Counted from the stretch's first letter, positions 16,106 through 25,087 are shown. The stretch is 55,293 nucleotides of DNA from a bacterium (GCA_016781505.1 JADDQF010000051.1:1-55293); one strand, 5' to 3'. Program-made: numbers and translations. Notes: a model not told the origin generated them from the sequence alone.

Positions 16106-17034
16106 GACACCGCCCGCAGGCTTTGCGGCGCATCCAACGCCACATTCACCGTCTGGAGCACGCCGCCGCGGAGCAAGCGCAGCTGAATCTGCGACCCAAG
16201 CGGCTGCTGGGCCAACGCATACTTGAGGGTATGTTGATCCGCAACCGCCGTTTGGGCAACATCCAGCAGCACATCGCCGAGCAACACGCCGCCGCGCTCC
16301 GCTGCGCTGTCAGGCTGGACCGCCACCACCAGCAGCCCCAAGCTGTGCTGCGTCGCTCCCTGCAGTGGCGCCGGCAGCACGACGGGCTGAACGCCAACGC
16401 CCAGCACCGGCTGCTGCCCTTCGGCCACCGCCAAAAACTGCGTAGCGATATGGCTGGGAATCGCCACACCGAGATCGCCGCCAAAGATCATCGCGTTGAT
16501 CCCGATCACACAGCCCCGCGCATCCAACATCGGACCACCCGAATTACCGGGCGCAAGCTGGACATCCGAGCGAATATACTCGGCCTTGCCGCGCCGCCAG
16601 CCCGTCTCAATCGCCCCGATGCCGCTGATAATACCCGCGGTGACAACGCCGCGCTGGCCCCATGGGTTGCCGATCGCGATCACCAGCTCACCTACCCGCA
16701 CGCTTTGCGACGGGCCGATCTCGGCTGCTCGTAGTCCGACAATGTCAACCTTAAGCGCGGCTAGATCAAGCACCGGATCACGGGCAATCACCGTTGCCCG
16801 CAGCTCTCGGTTATCGCTCAACAAGACCTTGGCGTGTTCGCGGTTGGCAACCACATGCTGGTTGGTCATGATGATGCCATCGCTGCGCCAGATCACGCCC
16901 GAGCCGGAGCCATGGTTGCCGCTGCGTACCTGGATCACACTATCCTTAACTTCACCCACCAGATCGGCCAGTGCGTCGGCAATGCTGCCCGGCAGCCGCC
17001 CATCCACCAGTGGCTCTTCAACTTCAGCAATCAT
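16102..17034 (-). CDS. Trypsin-like serine protease with C-terminal PDZ domain (cytoplasmic)
   Basis: This 310-residue HtrA-like protease has the catalytic triad His60 (TNQHVV), Asp90 (VLDLAAL) and Ser165 (APGNSGGP), followed by a PDZ domain (about residues 215-300). The expected oxyanion-loop residues are present. There is no signal peptide and no N-terminal membrane anchor, which is unusual because most HtrA/Deg proteases are periplasmic or membrane-bound. Either it works in the cytoplasm or it leaves by an unknown route. It is the middle gene of a run with the second protease (61 bases upstream) and the LuxR regulator (4-base overlap downstream). The two proteases look like a tandem duplication that has diverged. 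Confidence 0.88.
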   Translation of the reverse strand: MIAEVEEPLVDGRLPGSIADALADLVGEVKDSVIQVRSGNHGSGSGVIWRSDGIIMTNQHVVANREHAKVLLSDNRELRATVIARDPVLDLAALKVDIVGLRAAEIGPSQSVRVGELVIAIGNPWGQRGVVTAGIISGIGAIETGWRRGKAEYIRSDVQLAPGNSGGPMLDARGCVIGINAMIFGGDLGVAIPSHIATQFLAVAEGQQPVLGVGVQPVVLPAPLQGATQHSLGLLVVAVQPDSAAERGGVLLGDVLLDVAQTAVADQHTLKYALAQQPLGSQIQLRLLRGGVLQTVNVALDAPQSLRAVS

Positions 17035-17095
17035 AGTAGCTCCGCTCTGCTTCGCTGTTGACTAGCAGCCGTATGTCTCACCCGCACTCCCGCTG

Positions 17096-18001
17096 CTAGC
17101 CGCGTGCCCCAATGGTGACGGTAATATTGCGCAGCTCACCGCCGCGAATAATCTGCGCCGGCTGCGCCTGACCGATTTTGTCGCCGGTCAGCAACGCCTG
17201 CAGGTCGTCGGCATCTTCCACGATCTGGCCGTTCATGGTCACCAGAATGTCGCCCAGGAACAAGCCCGCGTTTGCCGCGGGGCTATGGGGCTCGACATGC
17301 AGCAGCAGCAGGCCGACGTTAAGCCTGGTTCCATTGATCGTCGGCGCATTATCCGGCAGCTTCACCGGCTGCGAGCTGATGCCGAGATACCCCCGCTTGA
17401 GGGAGCCGTGCTGCGTCAACGTTTGCGCCGTTTGCCAGGCAATCGCGGCCGGGATGCCCAGAGCAGGGCCGTTGGTGAGACCGGTCGTGGTCATCCCAAC
17501 CACTGCGCCATCAGCGGTAATCAGGGGGCCGCCTGAAAAACCGGGATACGGCGTCGCATCGGTTCGGATCACGCGCTCCAGCATACCGCCGCGTCCGCCG
17601 CGCCATGGCCCACCGACGGCGCTGACAATACCCAGGCTGGCCATCGGTCCATCCTTGGTTGGCCGTCCGACGGCCAGGATTAGCTGGCCGACCCGTGCTT
17701 CGGTGCTGGCTTGCATGGCGGGCTCAAGCGTCACGCCGCTTACCCGCAGCACGGCAATATCCGACGCGGGATCGCGTCCTGCCACCTGGGCCTTGGCTTC
17801 GGTCCCGTCATGGGTCACGATCGCAATATCTTCGTCCCGCTCGACCACATGATCGGCGGTAAGCACCAGATCGTGCGCGATGGCGATACCGGTGGCGGGA
17901 TAACGCTGCCGGCCGTTGACCAGCACCGTGGAGCGGGCCGCACGTTCGACCGCGTCCGCCATTTGGGTTGAAAGCTCGGCCAGCACTGTTGATGCACTCA
18001 T
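17096..18001 (-). CDS. Second trypsin-like/PDZ serine protease (cytoplasmic)
   Basis: This 301-residue paralogue has His51 (LTADHVVE), Asp81 (ASDIAVLRV) and Ser156 (PGFSGGPL), with Gly-Phe before the serine instead of Gly-Asn. A PDZ domain follows (about 205-295). Like its neighbour it lacks a signal peptide or membrane helix. The frame is open from 18142, but the ATG at 18001 follows GGAGG and gives the natural N-terminus. The proteins share the same layout but differ in much of the sequence, so their substrates probably differ. The 180-base upstream gap contains a possible -10 (TACACT) but no good -35. Confidence 0.88.
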   Translation of the reverse strand: MSASTVLAELSTQMADAVERAARSTVLVNGRQRYPATGIAIAHDLVLTADHVVERDEDIAIVTHDGTEAKAQVAGRDPASDIAVLRVSGVTLEPAMQASTEARVGQLILAVGRPTKDGPMASLGIVSAVGGPWRGGRGGMLERVIRTDATPYPGFSGGPLITADGAVVGMTTTGLTNGPALGIPAAIAWQTAQTLTQHGSLKRGYLGISSQPVKLPDNAPTINGTRLNVGLLLLHVEPHSPAANAGLFLGDILVTMNGQIVEDADDLQALLTGDKIGQAQPAQIIRGGELRNITVTIGARG

Positions 18002-18182
18002 TGCAGTCCTCCATTTGGACGTGTTGGATGGTGACAGTGTAGCGCGCGCCGGGGCATGCGGCATCGGAGAGTTGGAGAGGCCAAACCTGGAAGTTCGGCT
18101 AGGAGGTCTGGCTAGCCAATCATGTTTAAGCTCGAGCAGCACGCCGCCTGAGTTACGCCGGCGATTGTTCCCAAAGGAGCAC

Positions 18183-18581
18183 TCAAGCCAAGGCTTCGCC
18201 GATCACAGCATCAGCCTCGATCTCAACCAGCATCCGTGGATCGATCAGCCGTTGGACCTCAACCATCGTTGCGGCAGGCCGAATCGTGCCAAAGACCGCT
18301 CCATGTGCGCGGCCAATCTGTTCCCAGTTGGCGATGTCGGTAACATAGATGCGAGTGCGCACCACATGCTCCAAACGAGCACCGGCCTTTTCCAGCGCCG
18401 CCTGGATGTTTCGCAGAATTTGCACAGTTTGGGCAGCCGCATCGCCGCTGCCGACGACAGCACCATTGGCATCCGTCGCTGTGGTGCCAGACACATAGAC
18501 GAACGGACCAACTCGCACCACGCGCGAATACCCAACGATCGGCTCCCATGGCGTACCCGTGCCGAAATTTGTTCTATTCAT
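18183..18581 (-). CDS. RidA/YjgF-family protein lacking the catalytic arginine
   Basis: This 132-residue protein is a compact Rid domain ([16 protein letters not shown] near the N-terminus, [20 protein letters not shown] at the end). In true RidA enamine/imine deaminases an Arg in the PAR motif binds the substrate. Here the motif reads RPAATMVEV, so that Arg appears to be missing and classic deaminase activity is doubtful. It fits the Rid4-7-type branches, whose roles are mostly unknown. The ATG at 18581 overlaps the end of the upstream FGGY kinase gene by 8 bases, so it is likely cotranslated with it. A longer open frame to 18839 is antisense-like and was ignored. Confidence 0.85.
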   Translation of the reverse strand: MNRTNFGTGTPWEPIVGYSRVVRVGPFVYVSGTTATDANGAVVGSGDAAAQTVQILRNIQAALEKAGARLEHVVRTRIYVTDIANWEQIGRAHGAVFGTIRPAATMVEVQRLIDPRMLVEIEADAVIGEALA

Positions 18582-20085
18582 CGCTGTGTAGCCTTTGATA
18601 CAGCTTGGCTTGCCGTGCACGAGCTTCCTGATGCTGGGCGTAGCGCTGGGGATCAGGTTGGAAGGCCGGCTTGAGCAGGAGCGGCCGGTCGTCAAAGCTT
18701 CTGATCCGCCCGAGTGAACGTAGGGCAACCAATGCAACACCGCGGCTGGTCGTTTCCGGCTCGGCGCTGATCGCCACCGGTAGCCCGAGCGCATCCGCGA
18801 TAAGCTGACCCCACGCCGGAACATGTTTGAGACCGCCACCGCTGGCCACGACCAGTGGGTTTTCGCCGACCGCTGGACGCAGCAGTTCGGCGATTGCCGC
18901 CCAGCGATAGGTCACTCCTTCCAAAGCGGCGCGTGCCAGATCCAGCGCCGTGGTCGCCGTCCCGATCCCCGTAATCGTCGCGCGCGCGGCACCACTCCAG
19001 CCGGGACTACGCTCACCCGCCACAAACGGCAACACAATCAAGCCATGTCCGGCATGTTCGGGCTTCAACAAAGCTTCGTTGAGCGCAGGAGCGTCAAGCT
19101 GCAGGGTTTGCAGCGCCCAGGAAAGCACATTTCCACCCTCGCTCGTGGCACCGCCCAGCAAGGGCCGGGTCCGATCCACCCGGTAACACCACAACCCCAG
19201 GGGAACGACGGGATCGCCGGGCAGCACCGCTCGCAGAGCACCCGAGGTGCCGACGCTGAGGGCGATCCGTTGCCGATCCACACAGCCACTTCCCAGGTTG
19301 GCGGCCGCGCCATCGCCGATTGCGCTGAACCACGGCACGGCCGCGAGCGCCGGCCAGCGCTGCACCCAGGTCTCGCGCAAGCCACTCAACAGCTGATCCA
19401 CATCCGCCAGACTACCGAGCTGCGCGCCGTCAACCGGAAGCTCGTTCAGCAGCTCAGCGTCCCAGGTCAGCTCCCTGCGGTTGAGCAAGCCAGTCCATGC
19501 GGCAAATGAATAGGTCAGATGGGAGCGGCCAAGGAACGTTTCAAACAGCCACTCGCCAACGCTGCTCCAACGCTGCACGCGGTTCATCAGCTGCGCATCG
19601 CTCTGGGCGAGCCAGCGCAGCAGCGCCGGCCAATAGCTTGTGCGCAGGGGACAGCCGGTTCGCTGGAGCACCGCCTGCTCATCCATCGATTGGCGCAGCT
19701 GATCCGCCGCGGGATCGCTTCGGGTGTCGGCATAGGTGAAGATCGGAGTACAAGGCTGACCTGTGGCATCCAGTCCGACGAGGTTGGCAGCATAGGTGGT
19801 GCAGCCCACAGCTGCGATCTGTGCCCGGAGGGGACCGGCCGCAGCCAGCGCAGCGTCCACGCAACGCGTCACCCGTTGCAGCAATGCCCGCGGGTCATCG
19901 GTCGCCGTGCCGTCGGGCGCAACGTCGAACGCGCTTTTCTCGCGCACAAGCGTGCCCGGCACCATGTTCGCCGTGGCATCAAACAAAACAGCCCGTGTGG
20001 ACGAGCTACCAATATCCAGCACCAGAATAAACGGCGGGTTGGCCGCGGGGAGGCCAGGCGCAAAAGACGTAGGGTGTTGCATCAT
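18574..20085 (-). CDS. FGGY-family carbohydrate kinase (gluconokinase/xylulokinase-like)
   Basis: This cytoplasmic kinase phosphorylates a sugar or sugar acid with ATP. The first ATPase-fold domain begins [16 protein letters not shown], the phosphate-binding loop of the FGGY/actin-like fold. The C-terminal half carries [11 protein letters not shown], a serine-rich loop, and [22 protein letters not shown], the ATP-side motif. The closest subfamily looks like gluconokinase or xylulokinase, but the substrate cannot be fixed. Several ATGs occur at the start. 20085 or 20082 is chosen because earlier ones (to 20136) precede the fold by non-family sequence. No clear ribosome site is visible. The RidA gene starts inside its last codons. 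Confidence 0.85.
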   Translation of the reverse strand: MMQHPTSFAPGLPAANPPFILVLDIGSSSTRAVLFDATANMVPGTLVREKSAFDVAPDGTATDDPRALLQRVTRCVDAALAAAGPLRAQIAAVGCTTYAANLVGLDATGQPCTPIFTYADTRSDPAADQLRQSMDEQAVLQRTGCPLRTSYWPALLRWLAQSDAQLMNRVQRWSSVGEWLFETFLGRSHLTYSFAAWTGLLNRRELTWDAELLNELPVDGAQLGSLADVDQLLSGLRETWVQRWPALAAVPWFSAIGDGAAANLGSGCVDRQRIALSVGTSGALRAVLPGDPVVPLGLWCYRVDRTRPLLGGATSEGGNVLSWALQTLQLDAPALNEALLKPEHAGHGLIVLPFVAGERSPGWSGAARATITGIGTATTALDLARAALEGVTYRWAAIAELLRPAVGENPLVVASGGGLKHVPAWGQLIADALGLPVAISAEPETTSRGVALVALRSLGRIRSFDDRPLLLKPAFQPDPQRYAQHQEARARQAKLYQRLHSDE

Positions 20086-20185
20086 ACATTGCAGCATACC
20101 GTATGGCTGCAAGGATGGTACAGTGGAGGCGAACACGAGGCGCAGATGACGGCACTGCCAGCATCAGCGAGCAGGTGCGACAAGG

Positions 20186-20878
20186 CTACTCCCGTCCAAA
20201 CCGGTAGCCAACCCCCCGCTGCGTATGAATATACCGCGGGGTAGCTCCATGCGGCTCCAGCTTGTTGCGGAGCTTGCGGATGCGGACCCAGAGCGAATCT
20301 GGGTCGCCTTCTTCGCCAGCGCCCCAGGCTTTGCGCAGCAGTGTGGCGCTGGGCACAATTGTGCCCGGCCGCTGCATCAACAAGAAAAGAATGCGAGCCT
20401 CGATCGGCGTCAGGGCGATCTGTTCACCCGCAACCCACATCAGGCGGTGCCCAAAATCAACCGTTAGATAATCATCGACAACAACGCGCTCACCCGGATG
20501 CAGACCGCCTTCATAAAAACGGGCCAATAGCCGATTAAGTCTGGCCCGCAGCACGCCGTAGCTGAACGGTTTGTGCATGTAATCATCGGCGTACTGTTCC
20601 AGCCCCTTAATCGTGGTTTGCTCATCGGTAATCGATGTTAGGATCAGAATTGGAATTTCGACGGTACGTCGCAGCCGCTCGGCGAGTTCAAAGCCCGTCA
20701 TATCAGGCATCATCAGATCCAGGATCGCTGCGTCGGGCCACCGTTGGTTGACCTTTTCGAGCGCACTCTCGCCATCCTGTGCAGTCACTACCTCGAAACC
20801 GTCAGCCAGCAATCCAGCTTCCAGCGAGCGCCGCACCACGACGTCGTCATCAGCGACCAGTAACCGCCATTTGCTCAT
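20186..20878 (-). CDS. OmpR-family response regulator
   Basis: The 230-residue protein has a complete receiver (acidic VADDD, phospho-acceptor Asp54 in AILDLMMP, Lys in HKPF) and an OmpR/PhoB winged helix (about residues 130-228, with ALTPIEARILFLLMQRPG and HTQRGVGYRF). It should bind DNA when phosphorylated. Its ATG lies inside the last 29 bases of the upstream hybrid kinase gene, so the two form a coupled two-component pair. Its target genes cannot be read here. Confidence 0.93.
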   Translation of the reverse strand: MSKWRLLVADDDVVVRRSLEAGLLADGFEVVTAQDGESALEKVNQRWPDAAILDLMMPDMTGFELAERLRRTVEIPILILTSITDEQTTIKGLEQYADDYMHKPFSYGVLRARLNRLLARFYEGGLHPGERVVVDDYLTVDFGHRLMWVAGEQIALTPIEARILFLLMQRPGTIVPSATLLRKAWGAGEEGDPDSLWVRIRKLRNKLEPHGATPRYIHTQRGVGYRFGRE

Positions 20879-22472
20879 GGTGTTTGCCCTCGAGAGGAAT
20901 TGTAAAATGAATGGTTGTCCCTATGTTCAGTTGGCTTTCCGCCCAAATTTTGCCGCCGTGCGCTTGCACAACTTCGCGGCAAAAATCCAGCCCTAAGCCC
21001 GAGCCATGGCGGGAACTTGTTTGCCGCGAACGAAAAAAGCGGTCAAAAATATGCGCAACATCCTCAGGCACGATCCCGGCTCCAGTATCCCGTACCGAGA
21101 ACTGTGCCTGTGTGTGATCCGCAGAATAGGCCGCCGTGACATGCACACTGCCTTTGCGCGTAAACTTGATTGCGTTGTTGACCAGGTTGATCACCACGCG
21201 GGTCAGTTTTTCCACATCCGCTACGATCTTGAGCTCAGTTGGAACATCGATGGTCAACGCGATATTGCGCTCGGCTGCCGCGCCCGCGAGTTGATCCAAT
21301 ACGCGATCCCGTAACTTGAGCGGCTTAAGCTCCTCGTGAGTCAGCTCCAATAACCCGGATTCCGCGCGGTACACATCAAGAATATCGCTGATCAGTTCTT
21401 CTTGGGCGCCACAGGCCCGGCGGGCCATGTCGATAAATTGCTGATCGGATTCGCCCTTCATGCTTGTGCTCAACACATGTAGACAGCCTAAAACACCGGC
21501 CAACGGACCACGGAGATCATGGGTGAGCATATGCACAAAATACTCGCGAGCTGCCTCCGCCTCCTTGAGCTGGGTGTACAAATTCGCGTTATGCAGCGCC
21601 GTAATCACCTGTGTCGCGACTGTTAACACGATGGGGAGCTGCTCGGGACTGAAGCGGTACGGCTCGCTATGCGACAGCGTCAGCACTCCCAGCTCGATCC
21701 GGTCGCGAATCAGCGGAATGGCAAAAGCTGTGCGCGTTCGTACCAAGTTTTCATGGAGCGGCAGCCAGCGACGATCCCCAAGGGTGTCCTCAACCAGCTG
21801 GGGCTTGCCTGTGCGAAGGGCGAGACCAGCCAAACCATTTGCGATGACCTGTACACTCGCGTCGGGCACGGGTGGGACAAACGTGGGAACTGGCGCGACG
21901 ATCGTGCGCCACGTCTTCGCCTTCACATCCTTGATGATCACACTGCCGTGCGTGGCACCGATCATGTTGACCATCAGGTTCAACGTTTCGCTGATGATCT
22001 GATCGACATCCAGCGTGCTGTTGAGCTGTTGTCCGATCAGGTACAACATCTCGTTCTTGTTTCGCTCTTGAACGAGTTCGTCTTGCACTTGCTTGAGCCG
22101 CAGGAGCGCGCGCACTTTGGCAATCAGTTCCGCGCTTTGCACAGGCTTGGGCAAGAAATCGTCAGCTCCGATATTTAAGCCCTGCACTTTATCCGAAATA
22201 TCCTGTTTCGCGGTGATCAGCATGATTGGAATGTAACCGCGCGATACGTCGGCCCGCAAAGCTTGCACCACGTCGTAGCCACTCATGCCCGGCATCATCA
22301 CATCCAGCAGAATCAGGTCAGGCGCAACAAGGCGCACCAGCTCAAGTGCTTCGGAGCCATCGCTGGCGGTCGTGATCGAGTAACCGTGGGAGCTCAGCAT
22401 CATGCGGAGCAAATCCAAATTATCTTCGTGATCGTCAACGATCAGGATTTTGGCACAAGCTTTAGCACTCAT
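20850..22472 (-). CDS. Receiver-GAF-histidine kinase
   Basis: This 540-residue soluble protein starts with a receiver domain (IVDDHED, Asp57 in LILLDVMMPGMSG), followed by a GAF domain (about residues 150-300), HisKA with His318 in THDLRGPLAGVLG and HATPase_c (LVNNAIKFTRKGSVHV, DTGAGI, GSGLGLDFCREVVQAHGG). The N-terminal receiver lets another kinase control this one, as in a phosphorelay. No membrane helix is present, so it senses an internal or relayed signal. AAAAGGAAA precedes the ATG. Its 3' end overlaps the OmpR regulator gene by 29 bases, marking them as a pair. The 275-base upstream gap shows no other gene. Confidence 0.92.
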   Translation of the reverse strand: MSAKACAKILIVDDHEDNLDLLRMMLSSHGYSITTASDGSEALELVRLVAPDLILLDVMMPGMSGYDVVQALRADVSRGYIPIMLITAKQDISDKVQGLNIGADDFLPKPVQSAELIAKVRALLRLKQVQDELVQERNKNEMLYLIGQQLNSTLDVDQIISETLNLMVNMIGATHGSVIIKDVKAKTWRTIVAPVPTFVPPVPDASVQVIANGLAGLALRTGKPQLVEDTLGDRRWLPLHENLVRTRTAFAIPLIRDRIELGVLTLSHSEPYRFSPEQLPIVLTVATQVITALHNANLYTQLKEAEAAREYFVHMLTHDLRGPLAGVLGCLHVLSTSMKGESDQQFIDMARRACGAQEELISDILDVYRAESGLLELTHEELKPLKLRDRVLDQLAGAAAERNIALTIDVPTELKIVADVEKLTRVVINLVNNAIKFTRKGSVHVTAAYSADHTQAQFSVRDTGAGIVPEDVAHIFDRFFRSRQTSSRHGSGLGLDFCREVVQAHGGKIWAESQLNIGTTIHFTIPLEGKHHEQMAVTGR

Positions 22473-22747
22473 GCGCTGTGGTTTCCTTTTCCCTGCACCA
22501 AGATGCTTCTAGCCATTTTCCTGCCATGTCTGCTTATCACAACGTACCAAGGCGCCGAAGGTTACCGCCCCCAGGGTCCGCATACCAATTTGCGCAGCGT
22601 TGCCCACGGATTCCGTCAAATGCTGTGCCAAAATTCGCAACGAATTGCAATACGCTGAGGTCACTCGTGCGCTGTCAGGGTGAGCATACAACGACCGCGT
22701 CAAGGCCGACAGACAGCGGTTGTCCCACTTGAGCTACTGCATTTGGA
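22473..22747. other. Gene-free leader region of the hybrid kinase
   Basis: This gap between the WalJ-like gene end and the kinase start shows a good ribosome site next to the kinase. No firm promoter, terminator or RNA gene was found. Several short frames run through it but none has a start signal or family-like sequence. Confidence 0.4.
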
Positions 22748-23566
22748 CTAGCAGATATGGAACAGATCGCTTTGCTGTAAGGCCTGATCGCTGTGCCAGC
22801 TGGCACTTGGGCGGTCGCGTTGGGCAACCGACAGCGAGAGCGGAGGGAGGGCGACCATCTCAAGATAATTGCGGACAAACTGGATCACGCTGCGCGGATG
22901 ATCGTTAGCTTTTTCGGAAAGGTGCGCCAGCCACACGTCACGTGGTCGGCCGTCCTGCATGATTGCTTCAAGCAACTGCGCGGCCTGCAGATTCGAAAGA
23001 TGGCCCTGGTCGCTCAAAATTCGATGCTTTGTGCTCCACGGATACACCGTCGCCAGCAGCCGCTCACGGTCATGGTTTGCCTCGACGACCACAAGGTCCG
23101 CCTCTTGCAGGGCAGGCACCATGTGCGCTTGCACATGCCCACAATCAAGCGCTATGCCTACCGTCCACATGCCGTGCCGCAACAAAACACCCACCGGCTC
23201 GGCGGCGTCGTGGGGGATCGGAAAGCTCCAAAGCTCGGCATCGCCAACGGTGATGCCATCGACATGGCACAGTCGAACATCCACCCCCTGCAGGACTGAA
23301 CCGAGGGCGCGCGCCGTGCCGGCTGTGCAAATAACGGGCACCGCAAACCGGCGCGCCAGTGCGCCAACACCTTGCGCATGGTCATGATGCTCGTGCGATA
23401 CGACGATGCCGCTAAGCGTATGCGGCTCAACGTCATGCTCGCGCAGCTGACGCTCGAGTTGACGAGCGGACAGCCCGGCATCGACAAGCAAGGTATCCTC
23501 CGTGGTGCGGACAAGAAATGCATTGCCGCTGCTACCACTAGCTAATGATCGTACATGGAGACTCAT
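22748..23566 (-). CDS. Metallo-beta-lactamase-fold hydrolase, WalJ (YycJ)-like
   Basis: This 272-residue cytoplasmic protein opens with LASGSSGNAFLVR, which is typical of WalJ/YycJ proteins. It carries the metal-binding motif SHEHHDHAQGV, later His and Asp ligands (IPHDAAEP, ALDCGH, EANHD) and HRILSDQGHLSN. WalJ is a metal-dependent exo/endonuclease-like enzyme implicated in DNA repair (mismatch) and envelope control in Firmicutes, and its role elsewhere is less clear. The frame is open from 23812, but the ATG at 23566 starts the family sequence. It has no ribosome site. Instead TATAAT sits 7 bases upstream, so the mRNA is probably leaderless. Confidence 0.87.
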   Translation of the reverse strand: MSLHVRSLASGSSGNAFLVRTTEDTLLVDAGLSARQLERQLREHDVEPHTLSGIVVSHEHHDHAQGVGALARRFAVPVICTAGTARALGSVLQGVDVRLCHVDGITVGDAELWSFPIPHDAAEPVGVLLRHGMWTVGIALDCGHVQAHMVPALQEADLVVVEANHDRERLLATVYPWSTKHRILSDQGHLSNLQAAQLLEAIMQDGRPRDVWLAHLSEKANDHPRSVIQFVRNYLEMVALPPLSLSVAQRDRPSASWHSDQALQQSDLFHIC

Positions 23567-23573
23567 CGCTGGG

Positions 23574-23579
23574 ATTATA
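23574..23579 (-). promoter_or_regulatory. -10 box of a probable leaderless WalJ-like transcript
   Basis: On the minus strand TATAAT is followed by 7 bases and then the ATG at 23566. Transcription would begin at or next to the start codon, and no ribosome site is present. Confidence 0.6.
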
Positions 23580-23681
23580 GCATGTGTCCTGTTGCCTAGC
23601 AGCCCGTCCCGTTCGCACGTATGCTTGGAAGCGGAGTTTGTCCGCAACCCTTGCGCAATGGCTAGCTGTGCACCGTAAGCA

Positions 23682-23716
23682 ACACAGCCCGTTGCGCAAT
23701 GCGCAACGGGCTGTGT
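23682..23716 (-). terminator. Intrinsic terminator of ssb
   Basis: A perfect 16-bp stem (23682-23697 with 23701-23716) with a 3-base loop lies 23 bases beyond the ssb stop and is followed on the minus strand by TTGCTT. Confidence 0.82.
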
Positions 23717-23738
23717 GCGTGAAGGGCAAGGAAAATTG

Positions 23739-24125
23739 TTAGGCGCTAGCTTCGCCCATTGTCGCATCATCGAGCGACGAACGAGCATCCAAAAAGATAA
23801 TATCTTCCGCACGCACGTTGACGCGCTTGCGCTTGTTGCCGTCGCGATCTTCCCAGGTATCCGTACGCAGACTGCCCGTGACGCGCACGCGGCTGCCTTT
23901 ACGCAGATTCGCGCCTACCGTCTCGGCCAGTTGGTCCCACGCGACCACGTCCAGCCAATCGGTATCATACGTCCACGAGCCATCTTCGTTCCGGCTGCCG
24001 AGGCGCTTCGTGGCCACGCTGAACTCCGCGATGGCAACGCCTGAAGGCGTGAAGCGCTGTTCCGGATCGTTGCCCAGCCACCCAATAATCTCGACGTAAT
24101 TGACCGTGCCCTTGATTGGTTTCAT
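23739..24125 (-). CDS. ssb: Single-stranded DNA-binding protein
   Basis: The 128-residue protein is an OB-fold SSB that coats single-stranded DNA during replication and repair. It shows GNDPEQRFTPSGVAIAEFSVAT, TDWLDVVAWDQLAE, GSRVRVTGSLRTDTWEDRDG and the final strand VNVRAEDIIFLD. The long flexible tail ending in DDDIPF found in many SSBs is absent. This protein ends soon after the OB fold in DDATMGEASA, so the usual docking tail for partner proteins is missing or changed. CAGGAG lies before the ATG. The gene stands next to a protein of unknown function carrying a duplicated helical module. Confidence 0.93.
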   Translation of the reverse strand: MKPIKGTVNYVEIIGWLGNDPEQRFTPSGVAIAEFSVATKRLGSRNEDGSWTYDTDWLDVVAWDQLAETVGANLRKGSRVRVTGSLRTDTWEDRDGNKRKRVNVRAEDIIFLDARSSLDDATMGEASA

Positions 24126-24227
24126 CTCGTTGCTCCTGTAAATACTCGGTAACCCTGTTGTGTATGCACTCTATTCAAGCATGTTTGGTGTGGATCGTCC
24201 ACATGACCTTGGTAACGTTGCAAGGAG

Positions 24228-24260
24228 GAAAAAGGTCCTGCTTTTGTGAAGCAAGACCTT
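24228..24260 (-). terminator. Intrinsic terminator of the duplicated-module protein gene
   Basis: On the minus strand a stem AAGGTC-ttGCTT pairs with AAGC-agGACCTT (24232-24260, one internal mismatch site) and is followed by TTTCCTCC. It lies just past the stop at 24266. Confidence 0.75.
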
Positions 24261-24265
24261 GGCCT

Positions 24266-25006
24266 TTAGGCTGCCCGACGGGTAGTGGCGGGCCGGAGTT
24301 GACGAGGGCGCTGCTGCCACTCGCTGAGCAGTTGGCCCGCTTCGTCCATCGACAGCTCGGCAATGGGCCGGCCACCGTAACGGGCGCGCAGCTCGCCTTC
24401 CACGTCGATGCCGCGCTCCTCGATCAATCGCTCCAACGCGCGTACCTGGCGCTGGGTTGCTTGTTCGCCAAGGGGCAGAATGGCCTGGCGATCAATTGCT
24501 ACCGGCGCTGCCACCGCGGCCGGCACCGGCAGTGCTCCGGCGTCAGCATCCTCCGACTCACCGGTTACCGCGGCAGTTCCCGTAGCGATCTGCTTGAGCT
24601 CGTCGATCAGCTCCGAAGCTTCGCGCTTGGTCAGCGTCAGCAGATTCAGCATCCGATCGGACGCAAAGGACGACAGCCGCTCATGGTCCCAGTTAAGCTC
24701 TTTGAGCAGGTAGTCCATGTAGGCGCGCTGTTTCTCGCTCGCAGGTGCATCCGGCTCGCGAATCTGTACCGGCAGTGGCTGCGCTACCACCTGTTCCCGT
24801 AAAACACGCAGTTGGCCCTCGACCGCGCTGCGCTGGGCCTCGTACATCCGCAGCCCAGTCGTGACTGCCTGCGCGATCTGCTCGTCGCTGGCGGTAGGTG
24901 GTAGGCTGATGGTTTCTTCAACGGTATAATAATCGTCGCCAACCTTGATCGCCGCGCGCAGCGTGCGCGTGACCATCGTTTGTACCGGCTGTTCACTTCT
25001 CGACAT
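24266..25006 (-). CDS. SSB-neighbour protein with two related helical modules
   Basis: This 246-residue cytoplasmic protein has no family that I recognise outright. The N-terminal third (to about residue 70) looks like a small alpha/beta domain. Then two helical modules (about 89-140 and 183-232) appear related. Both start with Ala-Ser/Thr-x-x-Gln, continue with a Leu-rich helix, an acidic/Gly linker, a Leu-Thr/Leu-Ser turn and end in EASELIDELKQ or EAGQLLSEWQQ. Such modules occur at the C-terminus of some phage and bacterial ssDNA-annealing or repair accessory proteins. Its place beside ssb and its own promoter support a DNA-metabolism role, but this is inference. The linker between modules is Ala/Pro-rich. 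Confidence 0.75.
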   Translation of the reverse strand: MSRSEQPVQTMVTRTLRAAIKVGDDYYTVEETISLPPTASDEQIAQAVTTGLRMYEAQRSAVEGQLRVLREQVVAQPLPVQIREPDAPASEKQRAYMDYLLKELNWDHERLSSFASDRMLNLLTLTKREASELIDELKQIATGTAAVTGESEDADAGALPVPAAVAAPVAIDRQAILPLGEQATQRQVRALERLIEERGIDVEGELRARYGGRPIAELSMDEAGQLLSEWQQRPRQLRPATTRRAA

Positions 25007-25058
25007 CGTGACATCCTCCGTTTCAGATCCTGGCTCTGGCTCGTGTTATGTATAGTTT

Positions 25059-25087
25059 AGTATAGCACATTCGTTCACTTAAAACAA
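25059..25087 (-). promoter_or_regulatory. Promoter of the duplicated-module gene
   Basis: TTGTTT (25082-25087) and TATACT (25059-25064) are separated by 17 bases on the minus strand, about 50 bases before the start codon at 25006. The upstream bases are A/T-rich. Confidence 0.7.

Noticed and set aside
22509-22703. A 64-codon minus-strand frame upstream of the hybrid kinase
   Set aside because: No ribosome site, no domain and no neighbour context support it.
22640-22750. tRNA-like minus-strand text (GTAGCTCAAGTGGGACAACC)
   Set aside because: No matching D-stem, T-loop or acceptor stem could be built.
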